A DNA stretch of 64,000 nucleotides from assembly GCF_905475395.1 (NCBI RefSeq), contig NC_058338.1:47031935-47095934 (forward strand), read 5' to 3'. Below, one piece after another: positions 13,004-25,550 of the stretch. The stretch comes from Chrysoperla carnea. Its lineage: Eukaryota > Arthropoda > Insecta > Neuroptera > Chrysopidae. The position numbers and the translations under genes are program-made. Every line of letters starts with the position of its first letter. Positions within the stretch are counted from its first letter, which is position 1. The notes below the pieces were generated by a model. That model had not been told where the DNA came from and ran no database searches. It saw only the letters and a program-made list of their open reading frames with translations.

Positions 13004-14822
13004 AAGATACTTGCGGGGGCAAAAGGCTAACATGGGTGTGACTGAAAGAGGCAAAAGTGAGAAGTAAAAAACCTAGGAAATGTTAAGGAGAGGAGAGCGT
13101 CAATCATGCATGGCTTTATCTGCCTAGGCGTAGATTTTCAAAATCTGTAGTGGAAGTTACAAAATTTCAAGCAAATATGGGTTTTAACACATAATGGGTT
13201 TTTTTTACTCTCTTTGACATGTAGTTCCACCGAATGTGGGTGAGATTCAAATCAATCCATCAATGGGTAGGTTATATCTAACTTATATTAGCATTATCAT
13301 AAAACATATGGTGTGTTCGAATAATGATAACATCAGGAAATACCATTTCCAAGTCTTTTTTGAAATATAAAGATTGAAAGAAATCGTTAAATGAAATGGG
13401 ATGAGGGAATTCATAGTAAAGAGAAAATACAAAGACAGCAATGATTAATGAAAAATACTGTATCACACGAAACGAATTAATCACTGATGTAATCTTTGTA
13501 CTTTAAGAAAGGATTTATTTATTGTGCCATTAATTTCTACATTTTTGTATAATTTATTTTTTTTTGTGCTGTGTCTAGGCTTATTTGATCGACTCTTCCA
13601 CAAAAAACAACAACAACAAAAACAAATAAATGAATAACAAAATTATACAGGGTGTTTATTTAACCACAGTCTAAAGAATGCTAGTAATTTTTCATCAAAA
13701 AGTTTTTGCTTTTAATTATCGTTTGTAATTTTAAAAATTGCAAAGTACTAAAATACAAAATTTGTTTTTTTCAAAGTTCTAAAATACAAAATTTTATGTT
13801 TCGACAAAAAATCAATGGAAATGTAAAAAGTATCGAGGAAAAAAAATAAAACAAAAGAAACAAATTACATTAACCGGCAAGGTAGCGTACCACAAAACTA
13901 ATATTTTTAATTAATTACTAATATAATACAGTTATTTGTTTTTCAAATAATTTTTATCCTGTTGTATATTTTATTTTTTTTAATAGAAGTGTTTTTTTGA
14001 TAGCAAATCGACTACAAGTCGCTGAATATTAAAAAAATATAGATAGAAGAAAAAAGCACAAATATCTTACATAATTAAACATGTGTCTAACCAATCATTA
14101 ATAATATACGAAGATACGATAGGAACATGGTTCCTTTCGGGTATCCTACGGCACCTCTCGTTTTTATTATTTTTTTCTATTTTAGTTTTTCCAAGGGAAA
14201 AAAGCAGAAAGTAAATTTGTCGATTTGTTTTCTTGGAATGTACAAAATTGTTTATTATTATAAGTATATTTATTTGGTCAAAAACCCAAAAAACCGAAAT
14301 CGAATAAAAAAAATCGTAGTGACGATGATAGAAGTGCGTGTGAAACATTTGTAATATTTTTTAAATTTAGTACACTTTTATCACTATTAAAACCTTACAC
14401 TTACTCATAGAAAAATTACTTTTTTTTCCAATTTGTATAAAAACATACGTGTCTTTATTGAACACAAAGATAATACTTATTCGTTCTTTTTTTTATATTA
14501 AATATTGTCATCATTGTATGTATATAAATCTATAGTATAAAATAAGTATAAATAAAAAGCAACCATCATAATAAATAAAGAAAATAAAATAAAATAAAAT
14601 AAATAATAATAATAGAAGTAAAACTGTCAATGGAATATAAATGTTTTGATTGATTAATATGTATTATGGTATTAATAATACTTACTGTTGTTTGTTTATT
14701 TATATGTTTAACACTACACATTGTACACATATGAGATGTGATGTGTACCTACAATCTGTACACGGTGATTCAAAAGTGATCCACAGCAAGGAAACTACTG
14801 AAGGGTTCATCTATAGAACTAA
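13004..14822. other. Intergenic, AT-rich
   Basis: CAA-rich and AAAAT-rich short runs; overlapping open frames at 14067-14354 on both strands have no motif. It leads into the RTE fragment. Confidence 0.6.
14580..14614 (+). repeat. AAAAT/AAT microsatellite
   Basis: AAAATAAAATAAAATAAAAT followed by AATAATAAT. Confidence 0.7.
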
Positions 14823-15185
14823 ATTAAAGGACATTCATTACAGACATTCATTAACAACTGTCTTAGAAAAATACTAAACATCTTTTGGCCAAATAAGATA
14901 TCCAATGTTAACCTGTGGAAGAAAACAAATCAAACACCCATAGCAGACGTTATCAAGCATAGGAAGTTTGGCTGGATCGACCATACGCTAAGAAAATCTC
15001 CAGAAAACATTAGCCGCCAGGCACTCGATTGGAATCAACAAGGCAGGAGAAAACCGGGAAGATCTCGCATCACCTGGCGAAGAACCGTAGAAAAAGAGGC
15101 AGAACTGGAAGGCAAAACCTGAAGTGAAGTCAAGAGTCTGGCCAGCAATCGTGTTCGCTGGAGATCATTTGTTGCGGCCCTATAA
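14823..15185 (+). mobile_element. RTE-type LINE fragment, C-terminus of the reverse transcriptase ORF
   Basis: One frame from 14823 to TAA 15183-15185 encodes the C-terminal tail typical of RTE-clade non-LTR retrotransposons. In order it shows LQTFINNCLRKIL, then NVNLWKKTNQTPIADVI, then WIDHTLRKSPENISRQALDW, then RKPGRSRITWRR and finally RVRWRSFVAAL. One nonsense codon interrupts it (TGA at 15120-15122, where the family has Trp). The catalytic reverse transcriptase and endonuclease parts are absent, which is the usual 5' truncation. Upstream of 14823 the frame is lost. It is a dead copy, but decay is limited to one visible nonsense change. Confidence 0.88.
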
Positions 15186-15774
15186 GTCTACCCAAAGAAA
15201 TTTAATACAATTTTTATACAGATCTTAATATCATAAACATTTGTGTAAAATTTTATCAATTTTGTTAGATGTTATGCTAAAAAATCTTGTTTTAAAAATT
15301 GACCATATTAGGTGAGTGGCAAACCCCATGTATCCATTTTTATAAATTTGTACGAGTGGGCTATTAATTGTTATAAACAAATTAATTATTTAACTTATAA
15401 AAAGATGTTTTTTATATTCGAAAACGCTTTCTAAGTGTAATATTACAAACAAGAGTTTTCCACAGAATTTCCGGGAAAAAAATTTTTTATTTGTTTTACT
15501 TATCAAATTAATTAGTGATCGGAAAATAATCAAAAACGATACATCACACGACCAAGCAATCACATTTTCGACACATATCATTTCACACATATCGATGTCA
15601 AATTTGAATATGTTATAGGTACTCATATTCTACCTGCCCTGTTTTTTTTTTCGAAAATCCTGTTAATTTACACAATTTTCATTGTTAACACTTAGGTATT
15701 TTTTCGTATTCCGAAAAAGTGTATAAACGCAGTGCTTGAAATTCAATTATAACTTTAACCATTCTTATCTGGAA

Positions 15775-15850
15775 AACCGCTTTTCTTGATAAATATTTTT
15801 TTCCACCAATATTTAAGAGGAGTCTTAAAAAAATTATAAAGTTTAACGCC
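15775..15850 (+). repeat. Dispersed repeat E, copy 1
   Basis: GGAAAACCGCTTTTCTTGAT to the GTTTAACGCC end is matched inversely at 40178-40258, including CCACCAATATTTAAGAGGA. Confidence 0.5.
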
Positions 15851-15934
15851 AATCTAATAATTATTTCACGTCATTGAAGAGAGCTGCCTGAAGAGAAAAA
15901 ACCACAGGAGTACTTTTTTACTTGTAACTGATCG

Positions 15935-15996
15935 AAAAACACAAAATATTTTTTATTTTGAAAAAACTCAAAATTTTGTAATTTGCACACGCCCCC

Positions 15997-16063
<67 letters not shown>

Positions 16064-16160
16064 TCTCTACCAGTGTCAATTTAAGTCCGATTTGAAATGG
16101 GGCGTGCGCAAATTACAAAATTTTGAGTTTTTTCAAAATAAAAAATATTTTGTGTTTTTT
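15935..16160. repeat. Large inverted repeat around a (TA)31 microsatellite
   Basis: Left arm 15935-15995 and right arm 16099-16160 are near-perfect inverse copies of about 60 bp (ACAAAATATTTTTTATTTTG pairs with CAAAATAAAAAATATTTTGT). The loop holds an uninterrupted TA run at 16001-16062 and about 36 bp of other sequence. Confidence 0.85.
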
Positions 16161-16285
16161 GACGATATATATAAATTTTAACGATGATCATTTTTGGCAT
16201 CTATTAGGTAACATTGATGGATATTTGAAGAAATTTTTAATCAGTACGAAAGCAATAGCTCTATTTTCTTAGGAAACCGCTAATA
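16073..16285 (+). repeat. Dispersed repeat D, copy 1
   Basis: Shares with 46843-47035 the blocks AAATTTTAACGATG, CATTTGAAGAAATTTTT-like sequence, CAGTAC/GAAAGCAATAGCTC, and GCTAAT at the end. It overlaps the right arm of the TA inverted repeat. Confidence 0.55.
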
Positions 16286-16639
16286 AACATTCGCATTTCC
16301 AAACAAACATACAATAAATATTATTATAGATAAAAATATATAGATATAGATAAGAATCTCTTTGTTTTGTTACATCTTGTATAAAAGTAATTGATGTATT
16401 TTTTTATTTATATAAAACATTAAAGACTATTTGTCTAATGACACTTAAAAAATAGAATCCATTGGATTGTCTATTTAAAAAAGAAAAAATACAGTTTTAT
16501 AAAAAAATTCGCGAGCAGAAGAACTCCACCACTGAGGTTAAATTTCTCCCTCATTAGATGCTTTTTATTGAAAAGGGATTTGTCTTTTTCCGTTTTTTAA
16601 GTATAAAATGTTAACACAAAAGGGTGGAAAGAAAGACTG

Positions 16640-16915
16640 TTTGTAAAAAGATAAAAGCAAAAGGTACTCCTTTAACATTGACTCATTTCTAAAACAAACT
16701 TTAAACCCTCCCATTCCACGACAATCTACGATATTTTGGATTAAAAACCGCGAAAATCTGTTATATATTTTGGATTAAAGAAAGGGGAATAGGACTAAGA
16801 GTAGTTGGCACATTCAAAAAGCACTTCTCACTTGATACTAATTCAATCTATTTACATATTTTCAAGCATATTGCCTAGCTCAATTTGGAGGAGCTGCCTA
16901 GTTACGCAAAGTCAT
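16640..16915 (+). repeat. Dispersed repeat I, copy 2
   Basis: AGTTGGCACATTCAAAAAGC, CACTTCTCACTTGATAC and TAGCTCAATTTGGAGGAGCT align with copy 1 in the same order. It is diverged. Confidence 0.4.
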
Positions 16916-17211
16916 AAAAGCGTCGAAAACAGCAGTTTTCCTTAGAAACCCCCCCCCCCATCAATCTGATATACAACACAATTTACATACCGAATTTCAA
17001 TTTTTTTTAAACTAACGAGAAGTGCTAAAGTGCTCAAAAGTGTCGGTACAAATTGAATATGAGACCACCCCAAAACTTCATAAATTGTGCTTAAAGGGTT
17101 ATAGACCGGTTTTATAGCATACGATTACTTTCCCGTTCATCTTCGATAAAATCCATAAGTTTGTATATAAGCTTCATTGTCGTGAAAAATAGGTCTTCAA
17201 AGAATAGGTAA

Positions 17212-18143
17212 TCTATCTATAATACAAAAAAGTTATGTTCGTTTGTGTATTGCTTATGGACTCAAAAAGTTCAGTATCGATTGAGCTGAAATTTTTACAC
17301 GACATAAAACCTGCTTCGAGTATGGTTTTTATCTGTATTTAACTCCCAGGCAGTGGAGCAGTGGGGGCTGGAAGTGAGGATGAAATTCTGTATAAGAAAA
17401 GCAATGAAAATAATTTTAGAGACAAATATAGATCAACGTTTGCCTAAATGTCGTGTTACTAGGTTTTTTTTTTTAAATTTCATGTGATTTATAAAATAAT
17501 CAAATTATTCTCACAAGCATTATGTTAGGAATGTCTCTTTATTAATCGTAAATCAGAAACTTTATTTTATCGCTGCCTGTACGAAAAATTTGAAGCAATG
17601 GTTATAAAGCTTTTGGCAGAAGCCGGAAGAAATTGGCAAACCATTGAAGATAGAAACTTGAATTTTTTAACAGATTTCTTAAACTAATACTGTATTCAAG
17701 ATTTCCTTACAATCTTTGGAATGAATTTTTGATACATCGTTTGGAATGAATATTTGATTCTATAAAATCTCTACCAAATTTTTTCTTTCCTGTCATGAAC
17801 ACGCATGTTCTTTTCTTCCTATTCATGAACAATCGATTATTTTCAAGAGAATATCGTGTGTACATTACAAAACTGTTATCCCGACGCAAGAGGATATGGG
17901 GGAGAGGTGAAAGTGGGGATGAATTATCGAATATTTTCAAATATATCCAAATCTGGTACCAAATAAAAGCACATGATGTGCCATTACAAAACTGTAAATT
18001 ACATGCAAATCTGTTCAACCGCTTAACAGTTGTGAGCTCTTTTATCGGGGGCTTATCAAATTTCATAAAATTAACTAGATACTTCTCATCTGTTTCCATG
18101 CAACCATATTGCCCCACAGCGAAGTGTGGCGGGGTACAGCTAG
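17212..18143 (+). mobile_element. Non-autonomous Helitron, 932 bp
   Basis: Starts TCTATCTATAATAC after an A (17211) and ends CTAG before a T (18144), the A^TC...CTAG^T insertion rule of Helitrons. A GC-rich hairpin just before the 3' end pairs GCCCCACA with TGTGGCGGGG. The last 300 bp resemble the Helitrons at 30.4 and 31.7 kb, including the block with TTACAAAACTGTTATCC and a G-rich run. No Rep/Hel protein is present. Two overlapping open frames on opposite strands (17707-18117 minus; 17795-18151 plus) have no recognisable product; they follow from low stop density in both strands of the repeat. Confidence 0.75.
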
Positions 18144-19527
18144 TAGTTTAATAAGATGATACATTTTAACTTATAGTTTCTGCTTTATATGTTGTGAAAT
18201 GTTATCTATCTCTGGAATGGATAATTACAAACACAATATTATGTAGGTAATAGGTATGAAAGACAGTACAGTACTGTGCAGGTACTGTATAGTACACAGG
18301 TGTAAGCATGGTGTAAGTTAGAGATATTCTGAAATTATTTATTCAATTCCAACACTTGCATATTATTATATTTATATAAAGAAAGATAAAACAAAGAATT
18401 GTAATTATATTCACGGCATTTTATAAAGTGCAAATATTATCATTTATTTAAGTGGGTATTGTTTAAAAAATATTTAAATAAAAAAAAATATTGTCAATTA
18501 TACACTGATTGACAAAATTTATGGAACAAAACAATCAGTAAATAGTGGGGGGCTTGGGTTTTGTATCTATAAGATACCTAAGCAACGTTACTAAAAAGTT
18601 GACTTCAAGAAGGATTCTACGAATGTCTTTTCTTATTTAAATTAGGTAGGAATAAAGTACGTCTAGCACCGGTTGCGTTTACTACGTTTACTAATGTGCA
18701 TTCCTGAAAAAAGTTAAGAAAATTGCTGATTTTAAAACTAATTTTTATGTGATTTTAGCAATTTTATTTATATTTTTCAGACAATTTTGCCGTCGCAATA
18801 AGGAAAGAAATATACGAAATTCAGTGATTCAGTGTGGTTCTGAAAATAAATCTTCCAAATTATTTGAGAATGTAATTTTAAAAATTAAATTTTTAATTAA
18901 ACAATGTAATTTTAAATTGCCAGTCAGAAAAAAGTTTGCTTTATTAGCGAGCATTCAGCGATAATTAACGCAACTGTTCTCAGACACAAGACATATTTCG
19001 TTCCTACCTAAGTAAAGTAAAGAAAAAAATGTTCTAATTTGAGCCGTCTTAAAAAAATTCTTGGAAACATTGGCTCAGCTCTCGTAATTAAAAACCTTCA
19101 TTAATAAATTGTCATGTTGGATCTATTATGTTTCAAGGTTCTACTTTTGGTAATTGACTCCCACAGTTGGAAACAGATAGAGGAATTGCTTTTAATAATA
19201 GAGAGTTGTTCCTAAAAAACTATTTTTCAAAATACGATCTGTGTCCAATCGTTTTTCAGGTCCTGAAAAGGCATAGGTATAGCTGATTTATTAATAAGAG
19301 ATTAAAAGATTTACATTTATTGTAATTTTCTGTTTTTTGAGTGAATAGATTGGTGCTTTCTTATTAGCAAACCGGCCCTATCAGATTGATAGACTTTACA
19401 TCCTCCAAGTTTTATAGTTGTTGATACAATGAAAAGTTTTGACCCAAATTTTACTCTTAAGGTAAATAACGACCTAAACCCTCATGACCTAAATAATGAC
19501 CTAAACACCCATTTTATTTAAATTTAA
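18144..19527. other. Intergenic
   Basis: Short direct repeats of TAATGACCTAAAC-like sequence occur at 19465-19505. Nothing coding is recognisable. Confidence 0.6.
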
Positions 19528-20125
19528 CAAGTTTAAACAAGAACAATTGATTGAGTTAATTGTTGGACCTACCCTTTAGTGAAAGTGTTGAATGTCAGTG
19601 CTTGCATTATTTTATTAAATTAGAAAAGTTTAAAAAAAGCAACACAATTATGGCGGCTGCTAAGACCGCTAGTTGAAGCTACCTGCAAGTTTTCAACTCC
19701 CTAATTTTTGTATAATTTTGGAGAAAATGAACACCAGAGTTTTGTCTTAATTTGCGCACTCACGGGTAAACAGTGATGTTTATGAAAAATTTTTAAAACA
19801 AAAATTGTTTATTTAAACCTTTGTTCTATCTCTAACAGTTTATAAGATAAGTTTCTACGGACCCAAGACCCAATTGATCTTTGTTGCTCATTTACGAACT
19901 CAAACTCACTTTTTACGTCCTCAGCACGCTATATATATTTCAGCTTGATATCTCATTTTATCTTGTCGCCGGACAGACAGACAGGCTTACAACCGGAAAT
20001 GGACTGAATATGTAATTTTATGAACACCTATACCGACATTTTGTTTCTATCATCAATATTTCTAAGCGTTACAAACATGGGACTTAAATTAGTTTACCTT
20101 GATATATTTCAAATACATATAAAGA
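19528..20125 (+). repeat. Dispersed repeat family A, copy 2
   Basis: Matches copy 1 throughout, from AATTGATTGAGTTAATTG to AGCGTTACAAACATGGGAC. It is somewhat longer because of extra sequence near 19640-19730. Confidence 0.7.
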
Positions 20126-22052
20126 GTTTGAGAATGGTTTTTACATTCCAAAAGCTGGCCAGCCGTCTACCACATAAAAATAAATGACGTTTCCAACTTT
20201 AAATTCATTGCAAATGGGCTTGTGCAAGTACATATGAACCATTTAAATTGTAACAATTGGATGTATTTAAAAGATATCTACTAACCAGTTAACCAGTTCT
20301 TTTTTTTGCACAATGTAACAAATTATTCGATTAAAGTAAGTGTAATAAAAGCCATTAAACAGTCTAGCGTTTTACATACATAACTCAACAGTAACAACAA
20401 AAATATTTTTGTAAATATATGCATCAGATGTTTTTTTTTTTTGCTGTTGTTGGAATAACGTGCATCTTTGCTCAATTGGCTTACGAATATCAGACAGAGA
20501 GTTCACTTTTTTAGGTTTTTTTTTCTTTTCATAATAATAATATGTAATATAAATATACAGGATGTAATGGAGACGGAAACAGTCTCCAGTGTTAATTTGA
20601 CACTCGGTTTTTTTGCACAGTGGTTTGTTTCATCGTAGGACAAAAATAAAAATTTACAGTAAGTTTTTAATATCTCGAAAGCCCAAAGTTTATGAAAATA
20701 TAAATTAGAAATAATAAGATAATTTTTGTTTGTTTGCATTATTACAATACGCGAAAACGAGTATTGTAATGCAAACAAAACACGGTTCAACTTTGTTTTT
20801 TTAAATAGAATTATATATTTTTGTAGCGGGTTTTATCTTTGCGGCAAAAATGCATTTATTAAAAAATTGTTACAAAGATAAGTAAATTTTATCTTAATAC
20901 ACTCACCGATTCGAAGATAGGCAATTGAAGAATAAAAAGGTCGAAAGATCCCACGGCTATATTCCTTTTGTATTTTGGTACATTATAAATGCAGCGCTTT
21001 CTTTTTTTTTATTTACAAAATATTTTTCTGAAAATTTAAACTACTTTTAGTTTTTACTGTATGAAATAATTGTAGTATTAGTTTAAAAAAGACTTCTGAT
21101 TTAGTAGTCAACTCAATATGTGAGAACATTAGGCTTGGTTTGATTAGGATATTTATTATGACATAACATAAAAATTGCATTGTACTTACTTTAAATTATC
21201 TCTGTTTTCTCTAACTTCTGACAACTTTCACAACTCAATTTATTTGAATGATAAAACATAAAATTTTGAAAAAAAATACAAATTGACAGTTATAAAAATA
21301 TTTTTGCATTTTCTCAGAATTCATGGCAACATGAATCGATCGAAAAAGTTTAAGTTTCCTAGGTAACCTAGATATGGGTTTTTGGTGTCTGTTGCAGTTT
21401 TTTTGGTTTTAACTCTCAACCCGCAAACAAATATCGTGCGATAAGGCTCATAGTTCCAATAAAGGTACTCTATCATTTACGCAAAACAGTCACCTTTTTA
21501 ATGATAAAAGTGAATGGAAACCCATCCAAAATCTTGTTTACATGGGATATATTAAAAATTCTAACAGGATCAATCAAGCGCAAGTAGTTACATTAAAATT
21601 AACAAACAAAATAAATTTGGTAGCATTTTATTCCATGTTAAATTGCTAAACGTGTTATTTGTTACACGTAGTACGCATATAATATGGTGAGCTTGACTTG
21701 TTAGCCCATGATGTTGTCTGGAAGTTCATGAATATGTAATTTTTCCAAATCAATAGAGTGTTGACCCTTTAAGAACGCGTACCTTAGTCGTAATGTGTAT
21801 GTAATACAATAATAACATTAAAAATACGATTACTGTACGTAGGTACTTATGTTTCCAATCTAAATTTTTTGAATATCATAAAACCATGTCAATTATATGT
21901 CACTAAATTTAACAATTGTGTTTTCAAAAGCCCCTTTACTCGTACTATGTTTTTTTTAAACGAAAAAAAATTTGTTTTAAAATATGCAGATTACAACATT
22001 GACTATGCAACATAAAATTAGGATCAATAAACAACTTGACGCTATAGACTAC
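20126..22052. other. Intergenic
   Basis: No gene or clear repeat boundary seen. The 95-codon minus frame at 20503-20790 has no motif. Confidence 0.6.
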
Positions 22053-22310
22053 TTAAGGCAGTACGAGCGCCAAGAGAAATTTTAGACTTAGGGTTGAAAT
22101 TATTTGTACCTCATTTTAAACTTTGATGATGAACTTTGTTATAAAACTTTGTTAACTTCATAAATGTAGACGAAAAGTAAGAATACAATTTTTCGATATC
22201 TGCCTTGCTTTTCGAAATATCGAAAGATAAATAATTAAACAAAATTTTTTATTTTCGATATTTTGAAAATTACTCCAAATATCGCAAAATTATTATTTTT
22301 ATTTGAAATC
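22053..22310. mobile_element. Family B MITE, copy 2 (truncated)
   Basis: Starts TTAAGGCAGTACGAGCGCC and continues with the same interior as copy 1, including TCGATATCTGCCTTG. The far inverted end is missing; similarity fades near 22310. Confidence 0.65.
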
Positions 22311-23180
22311 CATATTTGATTCGACATGAAAAATGCGAAATGTAAGGCTTTTTCTTACTAAATAACGGTCTTAAATCAATAAATTTTTAATGAATGTTCA
22401 AACTGAAAGATTTATATTGAAAATTATACAGTTTCTGTATCATGATAGTGGAATAAACATGCTTTTGTTTGGGGACAAAGTGGGCATATATTTATTTGTG
22501 TGTAATAAAAGGTACACTGTACATGTAAATGCATATATTTTAAGAGCAATGCAAAATATTGTTGTTTGTTTATTTTCTCCAATAATATAGACATATGCAC
22601 CGTATCGAATGTTCACAGAGAGAGATGGTAGTATATTAGAAATCCGTTCCATGATCCCATGTGATATAGGGGTCAAAGAATGTCTTTGTCTGTTTTGGAA
22701 ATGTCTGCCTCTACTTTTGACCATCCCTTGCGGTCTCCTTTAGTTTAATTAAAATGAAATTTGGTATTCGGTAAACAATTGGAGTTGTTTGTTGCATAGA
22801 TCGATGTTATAAAAAAGGGGGCTAATTTCAAAAATTTAAGAGTGAATTCCCAGGGGAAAAACTGCTATTCTCTACGTTTTTATTGCTTTGAACTTATTTG
22901 AGTTGGATTAGTGTTAATAATAAGCCTTAAAATATTGTCAACTTCAAAGCCCTTCTTGCTCCATTTTTGTTACGTAAGATTGTGTTTTTTTTTGCAATTT
23001 TTGTGGTGGTTGGTATAGATATTGCTTTTTGAGGTTGAATTAGGTGTGCATTTTTGGAGTAGCCACCATTTTAGCCGCCCTTACTGCTTTCTTAAGTACA
23101 TACATAATGGATATTTTCAAAGCAGACAAAGACATAATTACCAGTTCAATTAAAAGTATCTTTTAATAAGAAATATTATA
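22311..23180. other. Intergenic
   Basis: A 94-codon minus frame (22440-22724) with a real ATG is unrecognised and sits in repeat-like sequence. Nothing else seen. Confidence 0.5.
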
Positions 23181-23977
23181 CAGAGAAACTTGGTTAAGTG
23201 GGATCTGGATAAGTGAGAAACCTCCATAACTGGAACTCATGCTGAGGTCCCAAAACATTGGCATTGAATTACCTGTGTTAGTGGGACGAAGCAAACCTCT
23301 ATATTTGGAATTAGTTCTTTCGATTTTATCGTCATAGTTATATTTGAGAGCGAGTGAATTTTATATGCATTAACCTCTGTAACTTAGAACTGAGATAACA
23401 TCGCTTTGTTTGAGCCTCAATGACCTTCAGTTTTAGTTTTGCTTTACTATCATACGAATGTTGATTTGAAAAATTCCGAAACGAAGGCTCAAACCGATAT
23501 CATTACGTAAAAAACAAGTTAATATGTTTATGAAAGTGGGAAGACATGCGATGAAGTCTGTGTCGAATTTAATGTGCCAAAATCTAGGTACTCTTTGTAG
23601 AATAATTCAGAATAAAGATAAAATTCAATCACAATGTTCTGAAGGACAAGGAAAACTAAAACGTGTACCTTAATCAGAATATCCTGATTTTGAACAGTGT
23701 TTGCTAGCATGGGTCAAGCAACTTCGTAGCAAAAACATTCCGGTAAGTGGACCTATGAGTATTATAATATTTTATTAAATAATACGTTATTTAATTTAAT
23801 AATCGTATCTGTATAACTGAAATAACCTGTATTATGTCCTCTATAAATGGAACGTTCTGTAAATGAAACAAATATTTGTTTAGACCTGGATATCTGAGAC
23901 GCTAAGTAAGTGGAATACCTCTACAAGTGAGACAAATTTGCAGATCCCTTGATGTCTCACTTAGCCAGGTTTCACTG
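23181..23977 (+). mobile_element. pogo/Tigger (Tc1-mariner superfamily) element, internally deleted
   Basis: 797 bp flanked by TA (23179-23180 and 23978-23979). Terminal inverted repeats are CAGAGAAACTTGGTTAAGTG on the left and CAGTGAAACCTGGCTAAGTG (reverse complement) on the right. Between 23485 and 23755 the plus strand encodes, in broken frames, the CENP-B-type helix-turn-helix region of pogo transposases: SGKTCDEVCVEFNVPKS, then RIIQNKDKIQSQCSEG, then FEQCLLAWVKQLRSKNIPVS. At least two frameshifts and one stop separate these pieces. The DDE catalytic domain is missing: the sequence goes straight from the second DNA-binding half to the 3' terminal region. It is a dead, once non-autonomous copy. 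Confidence 0.88.
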
Positions 23978-23979
23978 TA

Positions 23980-25192
23980 TAATGAGGAGGAAATATGATT
24001 TTAGTGATAGAGCTCTGTTGCTCACGAATTTTATTTTTTGTTAAATTTTTTTTATTTAATAAATTAAAAAGATACTGCAGCATCGTTAATTTTTAAATAA
24101 TATGCCTATATATCAGCTCAAACATAAAAAAAATATTTTTAGGATTCTATAACTCAACAAAACCAATAAAATTTTTGTTAAATCACAATCATAGAAAAAT
24201 TTTGGTAGGCTCTCCAATTGGAAGCCACTCACGAAGTTTCAAGTTATGTATTGAACAAAAATCGTGCTGTTCCGCGGATTAATTCCCTTAATAAATTTTT
24301 GAACCTTTCTCTGTCATAAAATATTGCCTTTTCATGTGATTTATGCATGTATTGCGATGTCCTATTTTCTTTCTCGATCTCTTTCTCACATTTATAAGCT
24401 CTTCTCATAATAACACACAGACAGACAAGAAAACAAGAAATTGAGTTAGTAAAAAGTTTGTAAAAAACCAAATTGAATGAGCTGCAAGAAAACAAATCAA
24501 GAAAGTTAAAAGTTATGTCTTGTCCGTTTTGTAGATTTTTTCAAAAGTTTAGTAAAAATTACTAAAAAAAATTTTTTGTTTAATTTTCAAATTTATTTTT
24601 AATGTAATTTTACAATTGAAAATGGTTTTTCTAAACTATAAATTCTATCGGCAGTGACGTCAACACATCGCTTAAGTAGCGCCACCGCAATGAGAAATTA
24701 GAAAATAACATGCAGAATACATACACTATATTATAAAAATAAATTTCCATAGAAACAAGCTGAAAAATGTGAAGTTAGCGTGATTCCAATTGTCTCACAG
24801 CATCAAGGGTGGAAATACGTTACAACCTATATCATGCCGTTTTTTTTTTATTCAAAAATATCACTATTTTTTATTAATAATTATATTCAAAAGGTGGAAT
24901 AATTATTAATTAAATATACTAATAAAATATTAATTAAATATACTTAACATGAATTATTTTTCATTCAGACAGGGTGCTTTTGTAAGTTAACATATGCTTG
25001 AAACTCAAAAAATAAGTTTTGATAAAAAGGCATCTTACGTATAAGTATAAATATAAAACACATTAAAATAAGGTCACAAAAGCTTGGTAAGTAAGTCTGC
25101 AGATAGAAAATTTGTTAAGTAGCCTTAAGAGTTGACTGTCACAATTAATACCAATTTATCATTCTTTTAAAATAATTTCCGGTTAGGGAACA
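23980..25192. other. Intergenic
   Basis: AT-rich with a small GC-richer patch at 24645-24700. No gene seen. Confidence 0.6.
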
Positions 25193-25438
25193 TCCATAAA
25201 TTACGTAACACATTTTAAGGGGGGGGGGTATTTCAATTTGTTATGCATTGTTACGTTAAGGGGGGGTGTCAATCTAACATATGTTACGTAACAAAAATTT
25301 AATTATATTGCTTGGATTAAAAAATTAAAAAAAAATTTCTAATCATACTTTTATAATTATATTTAATTATTGAGATATAATTCAAATATTCGCGCCATGT
25401 ACAGAAGCGCTGCTATTGGCATGATACCGCACTGCTGC

Positions 25439-25446
25439 TATATATA
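25439..25446 (+). promoter_or_regulatory. TATA box inside the 25.2-kb transposon
   Basis: TATATATA in a locally GC-richer context, about 105 bp before the ORF start at 25551. The position fits a core promoter for the transposon's own gene. No certain initiator was identified. Confidence 0.35.
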
Positions 25447-25550
25447 CGCGCGAAGTCATTTGTTTTTCCTTGCTATAGAGATACGCAAAAATGTTCATCA
25501 ACAACTGGACTTAATAATTCAACATTTGACTTTAATTTGCTTTATAAAAA

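Noticed and set aside
12849..13067. 72-codon plus-strand ORF
   Set aside because: Starts at TTG and sits in a diverged internal duplication; no family recognised.
17707..18151. Overlapping ORFs of 136 (minus) and 118 (plus) codons
   Set aside because: Both lie inside a Helitron with intact termini, use non-ATG or unsupported starts, and show no protein motif.
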